A DNA stretch of 64,000 bases. Origin: Alistipes sp. GTDB taxonomy: Bacteria; Bacteroidota; Bacteroidia; Bacteroidales; Rikenellaceae. The notes below the pieces were generated by a model, which worked only from the letters and a program-made list of their open reading frames with translations, was not told where the DNA came from and searched no databases. The DNA lies in contig JAHHQM010000002.1 of NCBI GenBank assembly GCA_020026395.1, positions 1-64,000 on the forward strand, written 5' to 3'. This document shows, piece after piece, positions 24,696 to 33,500 of this stretch. Positions within the stretch are counted from its first letter, which is position 1. Each line of letters starts with the position of its first letter. The position numbers and the translations under genes were made by a program.

Positions 24696-25611
24696 GGGGG
24701 CGTTTGTGTTTCCAACGGCGGTGCGACCACAGCCACAAATCGGGATTCTCTCTGATTTCGCGTTCCAGACGGCGCACATAGCGTCCCGTGATCTCATTAG
24801 GAGCGACCTCCTCCACACCGTCATAGAGTTTCTCCACGGCCACATTGTAGCAACCTCGCTCAACACGGGTCATCGAGATGAAATAGACGGGCAGGTGACA
24901 TTTCAAAGCCAATTTCTCGGCTCCGTCGAAAAATACGGTGTCCTGATTCAGGAACTGGAACCAATGGCTGTCGGGACGAAGCGGCGGATTCTGATCGGCA
25001 ATCAGTCCGATGGCATATTTCTGTCCTTCGGTCTCTTTCGTGCGGTTGTGCAGATAGTGACGGATGCACTCCTTCATGGGCACGGTCTCGGTATTCGGCC
25101 ATCTGCGCAGGCGTTTGTAAAATTCGTCGATCACGCGGCTGTGCAGCGGGTGATAAACCGACATCACCGTACGCGAGGAGTCGTAATAACCCCAAAACGC
25201 ACAATACTCCCAGCAACCCAGATGCGCCGTCATGCCGATCCAGTCTCGGCCACGGTTCTTCTCAATGAATTCGTGCATGCGCTCCTCGCTCAGGCGGAAC
25301 AGGTTCTTAGCCTTACGTTCGTGCAGGTGTGCCACATTGAACGTATCGACAAATATCTCGGCCAACGTGAGATAAAATCCGCGACAGATCTTTTTAAGCT
25401 CCTCGGGCGTCTTCTCGGGGAACGATTTCTCAAGGTTGGTCATCACCACCCCGCGGCGGTAATGCAACACGTGATAAAGCAGAAAAAAAATGATATTCTC
25501 CACCACATGGTACTTGAACCAATGGGGCAGGACGGAAAACGTCCACGCAAAAGCCCACAACAGTTCCAGCCCCACCCGTTGGAGCAAATTAAGGTGTTGC
25601 TTATTGTTCAT
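24682..25611 (-). CDS. Lipid A acyltransferase, LpxL/HtrB family
   Basis: A 309-residue inner-membrane acyltransferase that adds a secondary fatty acid to lipid A. An N-terminal membrane helix lies at about residues 20-45 ('FSVLPHWFKYHVVENIIFFLLYHVLHY'-type, shown only in part). The catalytic H-x4-E is 'HLGCWE' (about residue 135), and 'GLIADQNPPLR' (near 205) and 'VYFISMTRVERG' are later conserved blocks. Ornithine-lipid or other lysophospholipid acyltransferases share this fold, but the length and the GT2 neighbour favour lipid A. It follows the DUF389 gene by 15 bases. Confidence 0.87.
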   Translation of the reverse strand: MNNKQHLNLLQRVGLELLWAFAWTFSVLPHWFKYHVVENIIFFLLYHVLHYRRGVVMTNLEKSFPEKTPEELKKICRGFYLTLAEIFVDTFNVAHLHERKAKNLFRLSEERMHEFIEKNRGRDWIGMTAHLGCWEYCAFWGYYDSSRTVMSVYHPLHSRVIDEFYKRLRRWPNTETVPMKECIRHYLHNRTKETEGQKYAIGLIADQNPPLRPDSHWFQFLNQDTVFFDGAEKLALKCHLPVYFISMTRVERGCYNVAVEKLYDGVEEVAPNEITGRYVRRLEREIRENPDLWLWSHRRWKHKRPHDTH

Positions 25612-25626
25612 CAGTAAAAATATTAA

Positions 25627-27099
25627 CTACTTCGCCTCCTTCTTCTCGGGTTCGGCCTTCGGAGTGTTTTGTACAGGGGCGGCCTGTCGCTCGACAAACA
25701 ACTTGACGTTCTTGACCTTGGTACGTACCCGCAACCAGTTCATCATCACCTCGCGGTCGATCGGCGTCTGGCTCGTTTCAGGAACGACGACACATACGAC
25801 GGTCGTATCCAGCGGATTACCCTTTACGTCGAACGTAAGACCCTTCATCAGCGAAATACGGCGTACACCGGGGATCACCATACCCACCTCTCGCGAGAAA
25901 TCCTCCACCTCGACATTGGTCATGCGGTAGCGTTTGAGTTGGGTCGACATCTCCGAAATGCGGCGGTTTTTCTCGGCCAGAAGTTCCGTATAGCTCTCCT
26001 GCAACGATAAAACGTCGATTTTGTCGCTGCGGTTGTCCTGACTGATGGCCAGCTCGCAGTTCTCCAATCCGAAGTACGACATCTGCGCCTTCACGCTCTC
26101 GATCTGTGCCTCCTCCAGCGGTTCTCCGACCAGGATCAGTTCGATTTTCGACGGCTGATCGCCGTGGGCACACATCTTCTTATAGTCGATCACGCGCGTA
26201 CCGCGGAATGTCTCGTTGTTGAATACCTTGGCGACATATTTATCGGCCATGGCCTCGAAAATCGAGATGCGCACCATGCGGAATCCGACAAACACACTCG
26301 GGATGAACGTCACGAGCGTGATGATCATCATCAGTCGTTTCACGTTACGCTCGCGCACCTTGTCGATAAAGACCTTCTTCTCGTATTTCAGAAAGCGCAC
26401 ACCGAGATACGTAGCCAGTGCGATAAATACCGAGTTGATGAAGAACAGATAGAATGCACCGAGGAAGTGATTCAGGTTGCCCGAAGCCAGACCCGAACCT
26501 GCCGTACACAGGGGCGGGATCAGGGCGGTGGCAATGGCCACACCCGGGATGACGGTCGAGGTACGATCCGTACGCGTCTGCGCCACGATACCGGCCAGAC
26601 CGCCCACAAAGGCGATCAGCACATCGTAGGTCGTCGGGGTGGTACGCGCCAAAAGCTCGCTTCCGTTGGCCGAAAGCGGGGTCAGGGCGAAATAGAGGGT
26701 CGAGGTGACGATGGCCACCACGAACATCAGCGTCAGGTTGCGCAGTGATTTTTTCAGCAGTTCGAAGTCATTGACCCCCAGCGAGAAACCGACACCCATG
26801 ATCGGGCCCATGATCGGGGAGATCAACATGGCACCGATGATGACGGCCGCCGAATTGACGTTCAGACCGAGCGATGCGGTCAGCGTGGCAAAAATCAACA
26901 CCCAAAGGTTCACGCCGCGAAATTCGACGCCCTTGGTAATTACCGACACCACCTCTTCGCGCGATGCCTTATCTTCATCCAAACTAAAACGGCCTTTGAG
27001 GAAGTGGCGCAGGCCGACCATCCCCGTTTCCAAAAATCCCCGTCCGGAGGGTTTTGCTTCCGCATCGGGGGTATTGTCCATTCGGTTGTTTTGTTCCAT
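25627..27099 (-). CDS. DUF389 (TIGR00341-like) polytopic membrane protein
   Basis: A 490-residue protein with at least six hydrophobic segments between about residues 50 and 260. The DUF389 signature is 'SLGLNVNSAAVIIGAMLISPIMGPIMGVGFSLG' (quoted in part: 'NSAAVIIGAMLISP'), and 'VAIATALIPPLCTAG' and 'FINSVFIALATYLGV' follow. The C-terminal third (about 270-490) is soluble and mixed alpha/beta ('KIELILVGEPLEEAQ', 'VVCVVVPETSQ'), ending in a Lys/Glu-rich tail. DUF389 proteins are widespread and their transport role is unknown. It lies between rsmI (21 bases) and the acyltransferase (15 bases), and the operon gives no direct clue to its function. Confidence 0.85.
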   Translation of the reverse strand: MEQNNRMDNTPDAEAKPSGRGFLETGMVGLRHFLKGRFSLDEDKASREEVVSVITKGVEFRGVNLWVLIFATLTASLGLNVNSAAVIIGAMLISPIMGPIMGVGFSLGVNDFELLKKSLRNLTLMFVVAIVTSTLYFALTPLSANGSELLARTTPTTYDVLIAFVGGLAGIVAQTRTDRTSTVIPGVAIATALIPPLCTAGSGLASGNLNHFLGAFYLFFINSVFIALATYLGVRFLKYEKKVFIDKVRERNVKRLMMIITLVTFIPSVFVGFRMVRISIFEAMADKYVAKVFNNETFRGTRVIDYKKMCAHGDQPSKIELILVGEPLEEAQIESVKAQMSYFGLENCELAISQDNRSDKIDVLSLQESYTELLAEKNRRISEMSTQLKRYRMTNVEVEDFSREVGMVIPGVRRISLMKGLTFDVKGNPLDTTVVCVVVPETSQTPIDREVMMNWLRVRTKVKNVKLFVERQAAPVQNTPKAEPEKKEAK

Positions 27100-27120
27100 A
27101 TTATTATATATCAGTATAAA

Positions 27121-27843
27121 TTAAATTGCTTCGTTATCGTCTTCTTCGGGTTCGTTGTTTGCGCGGTTGGCTTTGAGTTTACCGCCCACGATCAGCACAA
27201 ATTCGCCTTTGGGCGGGGTTTGGCGGAAGTGTTCGAGCACTTCATCGATTGTACCGCGCACGGTTTCTTCGTGGATTTTGGTGATTTCGCGCGACACCGA
27301 CACGGGACGGTCACCACCGAACACCTCGCGGAACTGCTCCAGACATTTCACCACGCGGTAGGGCGATTCGTAGAAAATCATCGTACGCGTCTCGTCAGCC
27401 AGCGCCTGCAGGTGTTTCGAGCGCCCCTTCTTTTGCGGAAGGAATCCCTCGAAGCAGAATCGGTCACACGGGAATCCGCTCTGCACCAGGGCGGGAATCA
27501 GAGCCGTGGCACCGGGCAGTGTAATGACCTCGATACCCTGCTCCACGCAGGTACGCACCAGCAGGAATCCCGGATCGGAAATACCGGGTGTACCCGCATC
27601 CGAAATCATCGCCGCGGAACGTCCCGCCGTGATCCATTCGGCCACCTGACGCACGGTTCCGTGTTCGTTGAATTTATGGTGCGGATAGAGTTTTTTCTCG
27701 ATACCGAGGTGTTTCAACAGCACGGACGAGGTGCGCGTGTCTTCGCACAAAATGAAATCCACCTCGTTGAGTACCTTGATCGCACGCAGGGTTATATCAT
27801 CCAAATTGCCGATCGGCGTCGGCACAATGTAGAGTTTTGCCAT
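27121..27843 (-). CDS. rsmI: 16S rRNA (cytidine(1402)-2'-O)-methyltransferase RsmI
   Basis: An approximately 240-residue SAM-dependent methyltransferase that modifies C1402 in the ribosomal decoding centre. The tetrapyrrole-methylase-like fold shows 'LYIVPTPIGNLDDITLRA' at the start, 'ILCEDTRTSSVLLKHLGI' (about 35-52), 'MISDAGTPGISDPGF' (about 78-92) and 'FYESPYRVVKCLEQF'. It ends with an acidic tail. Two starts are possible: ATG at 27843 (MAKLY, the family norm) or an ATG at 27849 that overlaps the stop of the upstream gene as TAATG. The coupling suggests that the latter may be used, adding two residues. Confidence 0.93.
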   Translation of the reverse strand: MAKLYIVPTPIGNLDDITLRAIKVLNEVDFILCEDTRTSSVLLKHLGIEKKLYPHHKFNEHGTVRQVAEWITAGRSAAMISDAGTPGISDPGFLLVRTCVEQGIEVITLPGATALIPALVQSGFPCDRFCFEGFLPQKKGRSKHLQALADETRTMIFYESPYRVVKCLEQFREVFGGDRPVSVSREITKIHEETVRGTIDEVLEHFRQTPPKGEFVLIVGGKLKANRANNEPEEDDNEAI

Positions 27844-27848
27844 GGGCA

Positions 27849-29762
27849 TTATTTGTCAAATTTGCGTTCGAGGAGATCCATCAGCAGTTTTGCACCCTCG
27901 GAATTGGGATTCCATGTGTAATTTTCGGCGATGTAGATCAGACAGTCGTCCAATGCCTCGAATTGGTTTAAAATATGCATTACTTGGTTGTAGGCGCCCA
28001 CATCGTTGTTGAACAGGTCGCGGATCAACAGGAATTTGTCATTGACCCCGATGCCGTCCTCCAATCCGACGCCCTTCTCCTCGCGGCGGAGCATATCGCC
28101 CAGACCCTGTTGCGGCGCAAAGCTGTCGCCGAGGGTCTCGGTATGCGGGCGGATCACCTCACCCAAGACGGGTTTCTCGCTCGCCTCGGCCAGCGATTCC
28201 CCGATCGAGTCGCGTTGCGGCACGACGATCTGCACCTCGTCTTCGTCCTCTTCCACCGCATCCAGATCCAGATCCACAAATTCGAAATCCTCCTTTTTCG
28301 GGAGCGGTTCTTTGGTAGCGGGTTTAGGTTCGAGCGTTTCGTCGTGCGCCTCTTCATCCTTTACGGGAATCGTCTCAAGCACAAAATCATCCTCCTGCTT
28401 GGCGGGTTCGTCGTGACGCGGCTCTTCTTCACCATAGAGCGACATAATGACCCGTTGCTTATGGCGGTGACGGCGTGTGCGTTCGTCGGCCGACTCCTTT
28501 TGGCCGAACAGGTTCACCTGCAAGGGGATAAACTCCTCGTCCTCCTCCGTCGTATCCTCTTCCGACGTCTCTTGCTCGGGTTCGGCAGCGGGTTCGGCGG
28601 ATGCCTCGGCAGCTGTTTCGGCGGCTTGGACGGGTTCGGGGGTTACCTCGGGAGCTTTCTCGGGTTCGGGTTCGATCTCCTCCTCGGGTTCGGACTCGGG
28701 CTCGGGTTTTGTTTCGGGCTCGGTCACGACCTTCTCCTCTTCAGCGGGTGCGGGAGTCTCCTCTGCGGGAACTTCTTCCTCCGAGGTTTCGGGTTCGGGG
28801 GTTCCGGCAACTTCTTCGGTTGCGGGAACATCGACCACTTCAACCTCCTCTTCCTCCTCCTCGGCGGATTTCTCCTCCGTGGCAGGTTCTATATGCTCCG
28901 TTTCGGGAGCAACTTCTTCCTCGGATTCGGCAGCGGGCTCGTCCGTCGGGGTCTGCTCCTCGACGGTTGCCTCTTCAAGGCTTACCTCCTGGAACGAAAC
29001 CTCTTCGTCCTCCTCCGAGCTTTCCTCCGTATTTTCGGATTCTGCGATCGGCTCTTCTACGGGTTCTTCCTCGTCCTTGGTCTCTTCTACGGGTTCGGGA
29101 ATTTCTTCCGTTTGCGGTTCGGACTCCTCAACGGGCTGCTCCTCGGAAGCCTCGTCCACTGAAGCGATTTCGATCGACAGCTCCTCTTCGGATTCGGGCT
29201 CCTCTTCAGGCTCGGTAGAGGGTTCTTCCGCTACGGCCTCTTCAATAGGCTCTGCGGATTCTTCCGCCACGACCTCTTCGGTCGCCTCAACAGGTTCCTC
29301 CTCGGCAACCGTTTCCTCTTCGACAGGCTCTGCCTCCGATTCTTCAGTTACGGGTTCTTCAGCAGGTTCTTCCGCCGAAGTCTCCTCCGACTGACTGACC
29401 TCCTCGTCCATATCGAGGGTCATCAGATCGTCGAGATTAATCCCCTCCGCGAGCGGATCCGATGCCCCCGCGCCCAGTTCCGGCGCCACGATCGACGCGG
29501 CCGACACCACGGGGCGTACCCGTTCCGAGGGTTCTTCCTCGGCCTCGCATTCCGCCGTCTCGGTCACCGCAGGCGCAACCGAAGAGGAGTCGTCTTCAGA
29601 CGCCTCATCGTCGGCAAAACGCACCAACTCATAGATCGTTTTGAGGTGGTCGAGTGCCAAATCTCGTTCCATGGGTGCGATTCCGTCCTCGGGGAGTTTG
29701 CTCCACCCCTCGACAATCGCCTTGAATCGGGACATTTCCCGCTCTATTTTTTTGAAATCCAT
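27849..29762 (-). CDS. Glu/Pro-rich low-complexity protein with conserved ends
   Basis: A 637-residue soluble protein without signal peptide or membrane segment. Residues 1-60 form a predicted helical domain ('KKIEREMSRFKAIVEGWSKL'). About residues 65-430 are an extremely acidic, Glu/Pro/Val/Ala/Ser-rich stretch built of irregular repeats such as 'EEPVEE', 'EPEPE' and 'VAEE', which should be unstructured. Residues 560-637 are again conserved-looking: 'VNDKFLLIRDLFNNDVGAYNQVMHILNQF' (quoted part: 'NDKFLLIRDLFNND'), 'YIAENYTWNPNSEGAKLLMDLLERKF'-like end. I do not recognise a named family. It is coupled to rsmI (TAATG). The acidic linker length probably varies among strains. Confidence 0.75.
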   Translation of the reverse strand: MDFKKIEREMSRFKAIVEGWSKLPEDGIAPMERDLALDHLKTIYELVRFADDEASEDDSSSVAPAVTETAECEAEEEPSERVRPVVSAASIVAPELGAGASDPLAEGINLDDLMTLDMDEEVSQSEETSAEEPAEEPVTEESEAEPVEEETVAEEEPVEATEEVVAEESAEPIEEAVAEEPSTEPEEEPESEEELSIEIASVDEASEEQPVEESEPQTEEIPEPVEETKDEEEPVEEPIAESENTEESSEEDEEVSFQEVSLEEATVEEQTPTDEPAAESEEEVAPETEHIEPATEEKSAEEEEEEVEVVDVPATEEVAGTPEPETSEEEVPAEETPAPAEEEKVVTEPETKPEPESEPEEEIEPEPEKAPEVTPEPVQAAETAAEASAEPAAEPEQETSEEDTTEEDEEFIPLQVNLFGQKESADERTRRHRHKQRVIMSLYGEEEPRHDEPAKQEDDFVLETIPVKDEEAHDETLEPKPATKEPLPKKEDFEFVDLDLDAVEEDEDEVQIVVPQRDSIGESLAEASEKPVLGEVIRPHTETLGDSFAPQQGLGDMLRREEKGVGLEDGIGVNDKFLLIRDLFNNDVGAYNQVMHILNQFEALDDCLIYIAENYTWNPNSEGAKLLMDLLERKFDK

Positions 29763-29781
29763 AATCGCTGAATTTTACCGA

Positions 29782-29789
29782 CAAATATA
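29782..29789 (-). promoter_or_regulatory. -7 box of the Glu-rich protein/rsmI operon
   Basis: TATATTTG on the minus strand, 20 bases before the start codon; no convincing -33 box. Confidence 0.5.
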
Positions 29790-29927
29790 ATAATTTTTTG
29801 TGATTTCGAAGTCTTTTCGCCGTTTGATTTTTCCACCCGTCGCACCCCCGCGCCGCGAAATCCGACCAAAACAGAAGAAATAAACACGGGATTGCATCCG
29901 ATAAGGCAGATTCTCAAAGAAAATGCG

Positions 29928-29935
29928 TATCTTTG
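29928..29935 (+). promoter_or_regulatory. -7 box of the ychF promoter
   Basis: TATCTTTG, a full match to the -7 consensus, about 73 bases upstream of ychF. The -33 region is poor. Confidence 0.6.
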
Positions 29936-30007
29936 CTTCAAATTCGCCCCATTCCGGAAATCGGGCAACGCAACAAGCAGCAAAATTAATTCAATTCAGA
30001 TAAAGAA

Positions 30008-31108
30008 ATGGCATTACAATGCGGTATCGTGGGACTTCCCAACGTCGGTAAGTCCACACTTTTCAACTGTCTGTCCAACGCCAAGGCACAGGCAGCCAAT
30101 TTTCCTTTTTGTACGATTGAACCCAACGTGGGTGTGATCACCGTTCCCGACGAGCGTCTGGTTCGTCTGGCCGAAATCGACCACCCGAAACGCGTCATCC
30201 CCACCACCATCGAGATCGTCGATATCGCGGGTTTGGTGAAGGGCGCCTCGAAGGGCGAAGGTCTGGGTAACAAGTTCCTGGCCAACATCCGCACCACCAA
30301 TGCCATCATCCATGTACTGCGTTGTTTCGACAACGACAACATCACCCACGTCGACGGATCGATCGATCCCGTGCGCGACAAGGAGATCATCGATACGGAG
30401 CTCCAGATCAAGGACTTGGAGACCATCGAGAACCGCTTGAGCAAGACCCAGAAACAGGCCACGTCGGGCGGTGACAAGAACGCCAAACGCGCCGTGGAGA
30501 TCATGTTGCAGTACAAGGCCGCCCTGGAGCGCGGCGAAAGCGTGCGCACGGTGGAGCTCGAGAAGGAGGATCGCAAACTCGTGGCCGACCTCGACCTGCT
30601 GACCGACAAACCCGTACTTTATGTTTGCAACGTCGATGAGAAGAGCGCCGTCACGGGCAACGCCTACACCGAGGCCGTCAAGAAGGCAATCGCCAACGAG
30701 AAGGCCGAAATGCTGATCGTGGCCGCCGCCACCGAGGCCGACATCGCCGAGTTGGAGTCGTTCGAGGAGCGTCAGATGTTCCTCGAAGATCTCGGACTGA
30801 AGGAGTCGGGCGTAGCGCGTCTGATCAAGGCCGCCTACAAACTGCTGAACCTCGAGACGTTCTTCACGACGGGTGCCGACGAAACCCGCGCATGGACGTA
30901 TGTCCGCGGCATGAAAGCCCCCAAGACGGCCGGTATCATCCATACCGACTTCGAGAAGGGATTCATCCGTGCCGAGGTGATCAAATACGACGATTACACG
31001 ACGCTCGGTTCCGAGAAGGCCTGCCGCGATGCGGGTAAGATCGGTATCGAAGGCAAGGACTATGTCGTACAGGACGGTGACATCATGCACTTCCTGTTCA
31101 ACGTCTAA
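30008..31108 (+). CDS. ychF: Redox-regulated ATPase YchF (Obg-like)
   Basis: A 366-residue P-loop protein of the Obg/YchF group that prefers ATP to GTP and contacts the ribosome. G1 is 'GLPNVGKSTLFNCL' (about residues 8-21), G2 'ANFPFCTIEPNVG', G3 'DIAGLVKGASKGEGLGN'. The G4 site reads 'YVCNVDEKS', the altered NxxE that defines the ATP preference. A helical insertion follows, and the C-terminal TGS domain ('TYVRGMKAPKTAGIIHTDFEKGFIRAEV', shown in part) is complete. Length is normal. It probably starts the ychF-SIMPL-gltX transcript, with gaps of 29 and 27 bases. Confidence 0.96.
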   Translation: MALQCGIVGLPNVGKSTLFNCLSNAKAQAANFPFCTIEPNVGVITVPDERLVRLAEIDHPKRVIPTTIEIVDIAGLVKGASKGEGLGNKFLANIRTTNAIIHVLRCFDNDNITHVDGSIDPVRDKEIIDTELQIKDLETIENRLSKTQKQATSGGDKNAKRAVEIMLQYKAALERGESVRTVELEKEDRKLVADLDLLTDKPVLYVCNVDEKSAVTGNAYTEAVKKAIANEKAEMLIVAAATEADIAELESFEERQMFLEDLGLKESGVARLIKAAYKLLNLETFFTTGADETRAWTYVRGMKAPKTAGIIHTDFEKGFIRAEVIKYDDYTTLGSEKACRDAGKIGIEGKDYVVQDGDIMHFLFNV

Positions 31109-31137
31109 AAAAACATAAACCCCAAAAACCTAAAGCC

Positions 31138-31875
31138 ATGAAAAAGTTTGAAGACCCGAAGTATTGGATTCTGGCTGTTGCAGCCATTGTGTGTTGCTTT
31201 GTCCTGGGCAAGGCCTACACGTACAAGTACCGAGCTCAAGAAACCATCATTGTCACGGGATTGGGGGAAACGACATTCGACTCGGATCTGATTGTGTGGA
31301 ATGCCACGCTTCAGGTCGAAACCCACGAGGTGACCGAAGGCTACGCCCAACTCAAACGCAACAAGGCCGCCGCCCTGAAATTCCTCGCCGATCGCGGCGT
31401 TGATCCCCGGACGGTCGTCTTTTCGTTCGTGTCGGTCAATAAGGAGTACACCGACCACTACGCCCCCAACGGCAATTGGGCAGGCCGTCGTTTTTCGGGT
31501 TATGCCCTGAGCCAGACACTTTCGATCGAATCGCAAAATGTCGATCAGATCGAGGCCGTTTCGCGCGACATCTCGGAGCTGATCTCGCAGGGCATTTCGA
31601 TCGAAGCATCGGCACCCGCCTACTACTACACGCGGCTGGACGACGTGAAACTCGGCCTCATAGAGACAGCCTCGGCCAACGCACGCCAACGTGCCGAGAA
31701 GATCGCCGAAAATGCGGGCACGAAGCTGGGTGATGTGAAGTCGGCACGCCTGGGCGTGTTCCAGATCACGGGTACGAATACCAACGAAGAATTTACGGCA
31801 GGCGGATCGTTCAACACGTCGAGCCGCACGAAGAAGGCGCGGATCACGACACGCATCGAGTACCGCGTCAAATAA
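31138..31875 (+). CDS. SIMPL domain (DUF541) periplasmic protein
   Basis: A 245-residue protein with an N-terminal membrane anchor or signal (about residues 9-27, 'WILAVAAIVCCFVLGKAY') and a SIMPL/DUF541 domain facing the periplasm. The pattern 'ETIIVTGLGETTFDSDLIVWNATL', then 'FSFVSVNKEYT', 'GYALSQTLSIES' and 'ASANARQRAEKIAENAG' near residue 185 is typical. SIMPL proteins such as YggE form multimers and are linked to stress and to oxidative damage, but no enzymatic role is established. The gene lies between ychF and gltX in the same direction. Confidence 0.85.
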   Translation: MKKFEDPKYWILAVAAIVCCFVLGKAYTYKYRAQETIIVTGLGETTFDSDLIVWNATLQVETHEVTEGYAQLKRNKAAALKFLADRGVDPRTVVFSFVSVNKEYTDHYAPNGNWAGRRFSGYALSQTLSIESQNVDQIEAVSRDISELISQGISIEASAPAYYYTRLDDVKLGLIETASANARQRAEKIAENAGTKLGDVKSARLGVFQITGTNTNEEFTAGGSFNTSSRTKKARITTRIEYRVK

Positions 31876-31902
31876 CGACAATAACAAAAACACGAAAATA
31901 CT

Positions 31903-33435
31903 ATGGAAAGAGCAGTCAGAGTACGTTTCGCACCGAGTCCCACGGGACCCCTGCACATCGGTGGCGTTCGTACGGCACTTTATAACTACTTGTTTGCCCG
32001 CCAGCACGGCGGCAAGATGATTCTCCGCATCGAGGACACCGACTCGCAGCGTTTTGTCGAGGGTGCCGAGCAGTACATCATGGATTCGCTGCGTTGGTGC
32101 GGTATCGAGATCGACGAAGGTGTCGGTGTGGGTGGCCCGCATGCCCCCTACCGTCAGTCGGAGCGTCGTGACATTTACCTGAAGTATGCCCTGCAACTCG
32201 TCGAGTCGGGTTGGGCTTACTACGCTTTCGACACGGCCGAGGAGCTCAACGCCCTGCGTGCCGAGGGCGAAAAGGAGGGTCACATCTTCGCCTACGACCA
32301 CACCGTCCGCGAAAAACTGGCCACCTCGCTGCGTCTTTCGCCCGAGGAGGTTCGCGAGCGCATCGACCGCGGTGACCAGTGGGTCATCCGCTTCAAGATG
32401 CCCGTGGGTCATATCGTCAAGATGGACGACCTGATCCGTGGTCACGTGGAGGTCGATTCCTCGACGCTCGACGACAAGGTGCTCTACAAGTCGGCCGACG
32501 CACTGCCCACCTACCACCTGGCCAACATCGTCGATGACCACCTGATGGAAATCTCGCACGTGATCCGTGGTGAGGAGTGGCTGCCTTCGCTGCCGCTGCA
32601 CTACCTGTTGTACGAAGCTTTCGGATGGCAGGACACCCAGCCCCAATTCGCCCACCTTCCCCTGTTGCTGAAGCCTACGGGCGGCGGCAAGCTCTCGAAG
32701 CGTGACGGCGACAAGATGGGATTCCCCGTATTCCCGCTCTTCTGGCAGTCGCCCACGGGTGACACCGCCCACGGCTACCGCGAGGACGGTTACTTCCCCG
32801 AGGCCTTCATCAATATGTTGGCACTCCTGGGTTGGAACCCCGGTACCGAGCAGGAGATTTTCTCGATGCAGGCGCTGATCGATTCGTTCTCGCTGGAGCG
32901 CGTTTCGAAGGCAGGAGCCCGTTTCCAGCCCGACAAGGCCAAATGGTTCAATGCCCAATACATGCACCACAAGACCGACGCCGAGTTGGCCGAGATCTAC
33001 CAGCCGATTCTCAAGGCACACGGCATCGAGGTATCGGACGAGCTGGCCGGAAAGGCCGCAGGCATCATGAAGGAGCGTGCACAGCTGATCACCGATTTGT
33101 GGGATCTGACGTCGTTCTTCTTCATCGCCCCGACCGAATACGAAGCCAAGCAGCAGAAGAAATATTGGAAGGGTGACAACCCCCGTATCCTCCGTGAGGT
33201 GCGTGAGGTGCTGGCCTCGATCGACGATTTCTCGTTGGAGAACACCGAGCGCATCGTGCACGCCTGGATCCAAGAGAAGGGCTACGGTATGGGGCAAGTC
33301 ATGAATACGTTGCGTCTGGCTCTGGTCGGCGCAGGCAAAGGCCCCGGCATGTACGACATCACGGCATTCATCGGAAAAGAAGAGTGCCTGAAGCGTATCG
33401 ACTATCTGTTGGAGCACGTAACTCCGGCCGAATAA
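31903..33435 (+). CDS. gltX: Glutamyl-tRNA synthetase
   Basis: A 510-residue class I synthetase that charges tRNA-Glu (and possibly tRNA-Gln, if the cell uses the GatCAB route). The HIGH motif is 'PTGPLHIGGVRTAL' (about residues 11-24), and the KMSKR motif is 'GGGKLSKRDGDKMG' near residue 265. 'YRQSERRDIYLKYA' and 'PTYHLANIVDDHLMEISHVIRGEEW' (in part 'DDHLMEISHVIRGEEW') are the expected catalytic-domain blocks. A short insertion after KLSKR ('FPVFPLFWQSPTGDTAHGY') is typical for Bacteroidetes GltX. The C-terminal anticodon-binding helices are complete. Confidence 0.97.
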   Translation: MERAVRVRFAPSPTGPLHIGGVRTALYNYLFARQHGGKMILRIEDTDSQRFVEGAEQYIMDSLRWCGIEIDEGVGVGGPHAPYRQSERRDIYLKYALQLVESGWAYYAFDTAEELNALRAEGEKEGHIFAYDHTVREKLATSLRLSPEEVRERIDRGDQWVIRFKMPVGHIVKMDDLIRGHVEVDSSTLDDKVLYKSADALPTYHLANIVDDHLMEISHVIRGEEWLPSLPLHYLLYEAFGWQDTQPQFAHLPLLLKPTGGGKLSKRDGDKMGFPVFPLFWQSPTGDTAHGYREDGYFPEAFINMLALLGWNPGTEQEIFSMQALIDSFSLERVSKAGARFQPDKAKWFNAQYMHHKTDAELAEIYQPILKAHGIEVSDELAGKAAGIMKERAQLITDLWDLTSFFFIAPTEYEAKQQKKYWKGDNPRILREVREVLASIDDFSLENTERIVHAWIQEKGYGMGQVMNTLRLALVGAGKGPGMYDITAFIGKEECLKRIDYLLEHVTPAE

Positions 33436-33455
33436 TCCCGCAATATGAAGTTCAA

Positions 33456-33488
33456 TAAAAGGAGGAAGCGTTTGTTTTCCTCCTTTTA
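33456..33488 (+). terminator. Hairpin after gltX
   Basis: Stem TAAAAGGAGGAA/TTCCTCCTTTTA (33456-33467 with 33477-33488). The T tract is inside the stem, so it may be only a partial terminator before the epimerase-like gene. Confidence 0.65.
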
Positions 33489-33500
33489 ATATAAGGAACC

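Noticed and set aside
24696..24866. N-terminal extension of the GT2 gene
   Set aside because: It runs back into the acyltransferase gene and is not like any GT2 start.
28477..29394. 305-codon Ser-rich frame opposite the Glu-rich gene
   Set aside because: Ser/Gly/Thr repeats are the antisense image of the Glu/Pro repeats; there is no start context or promoter.
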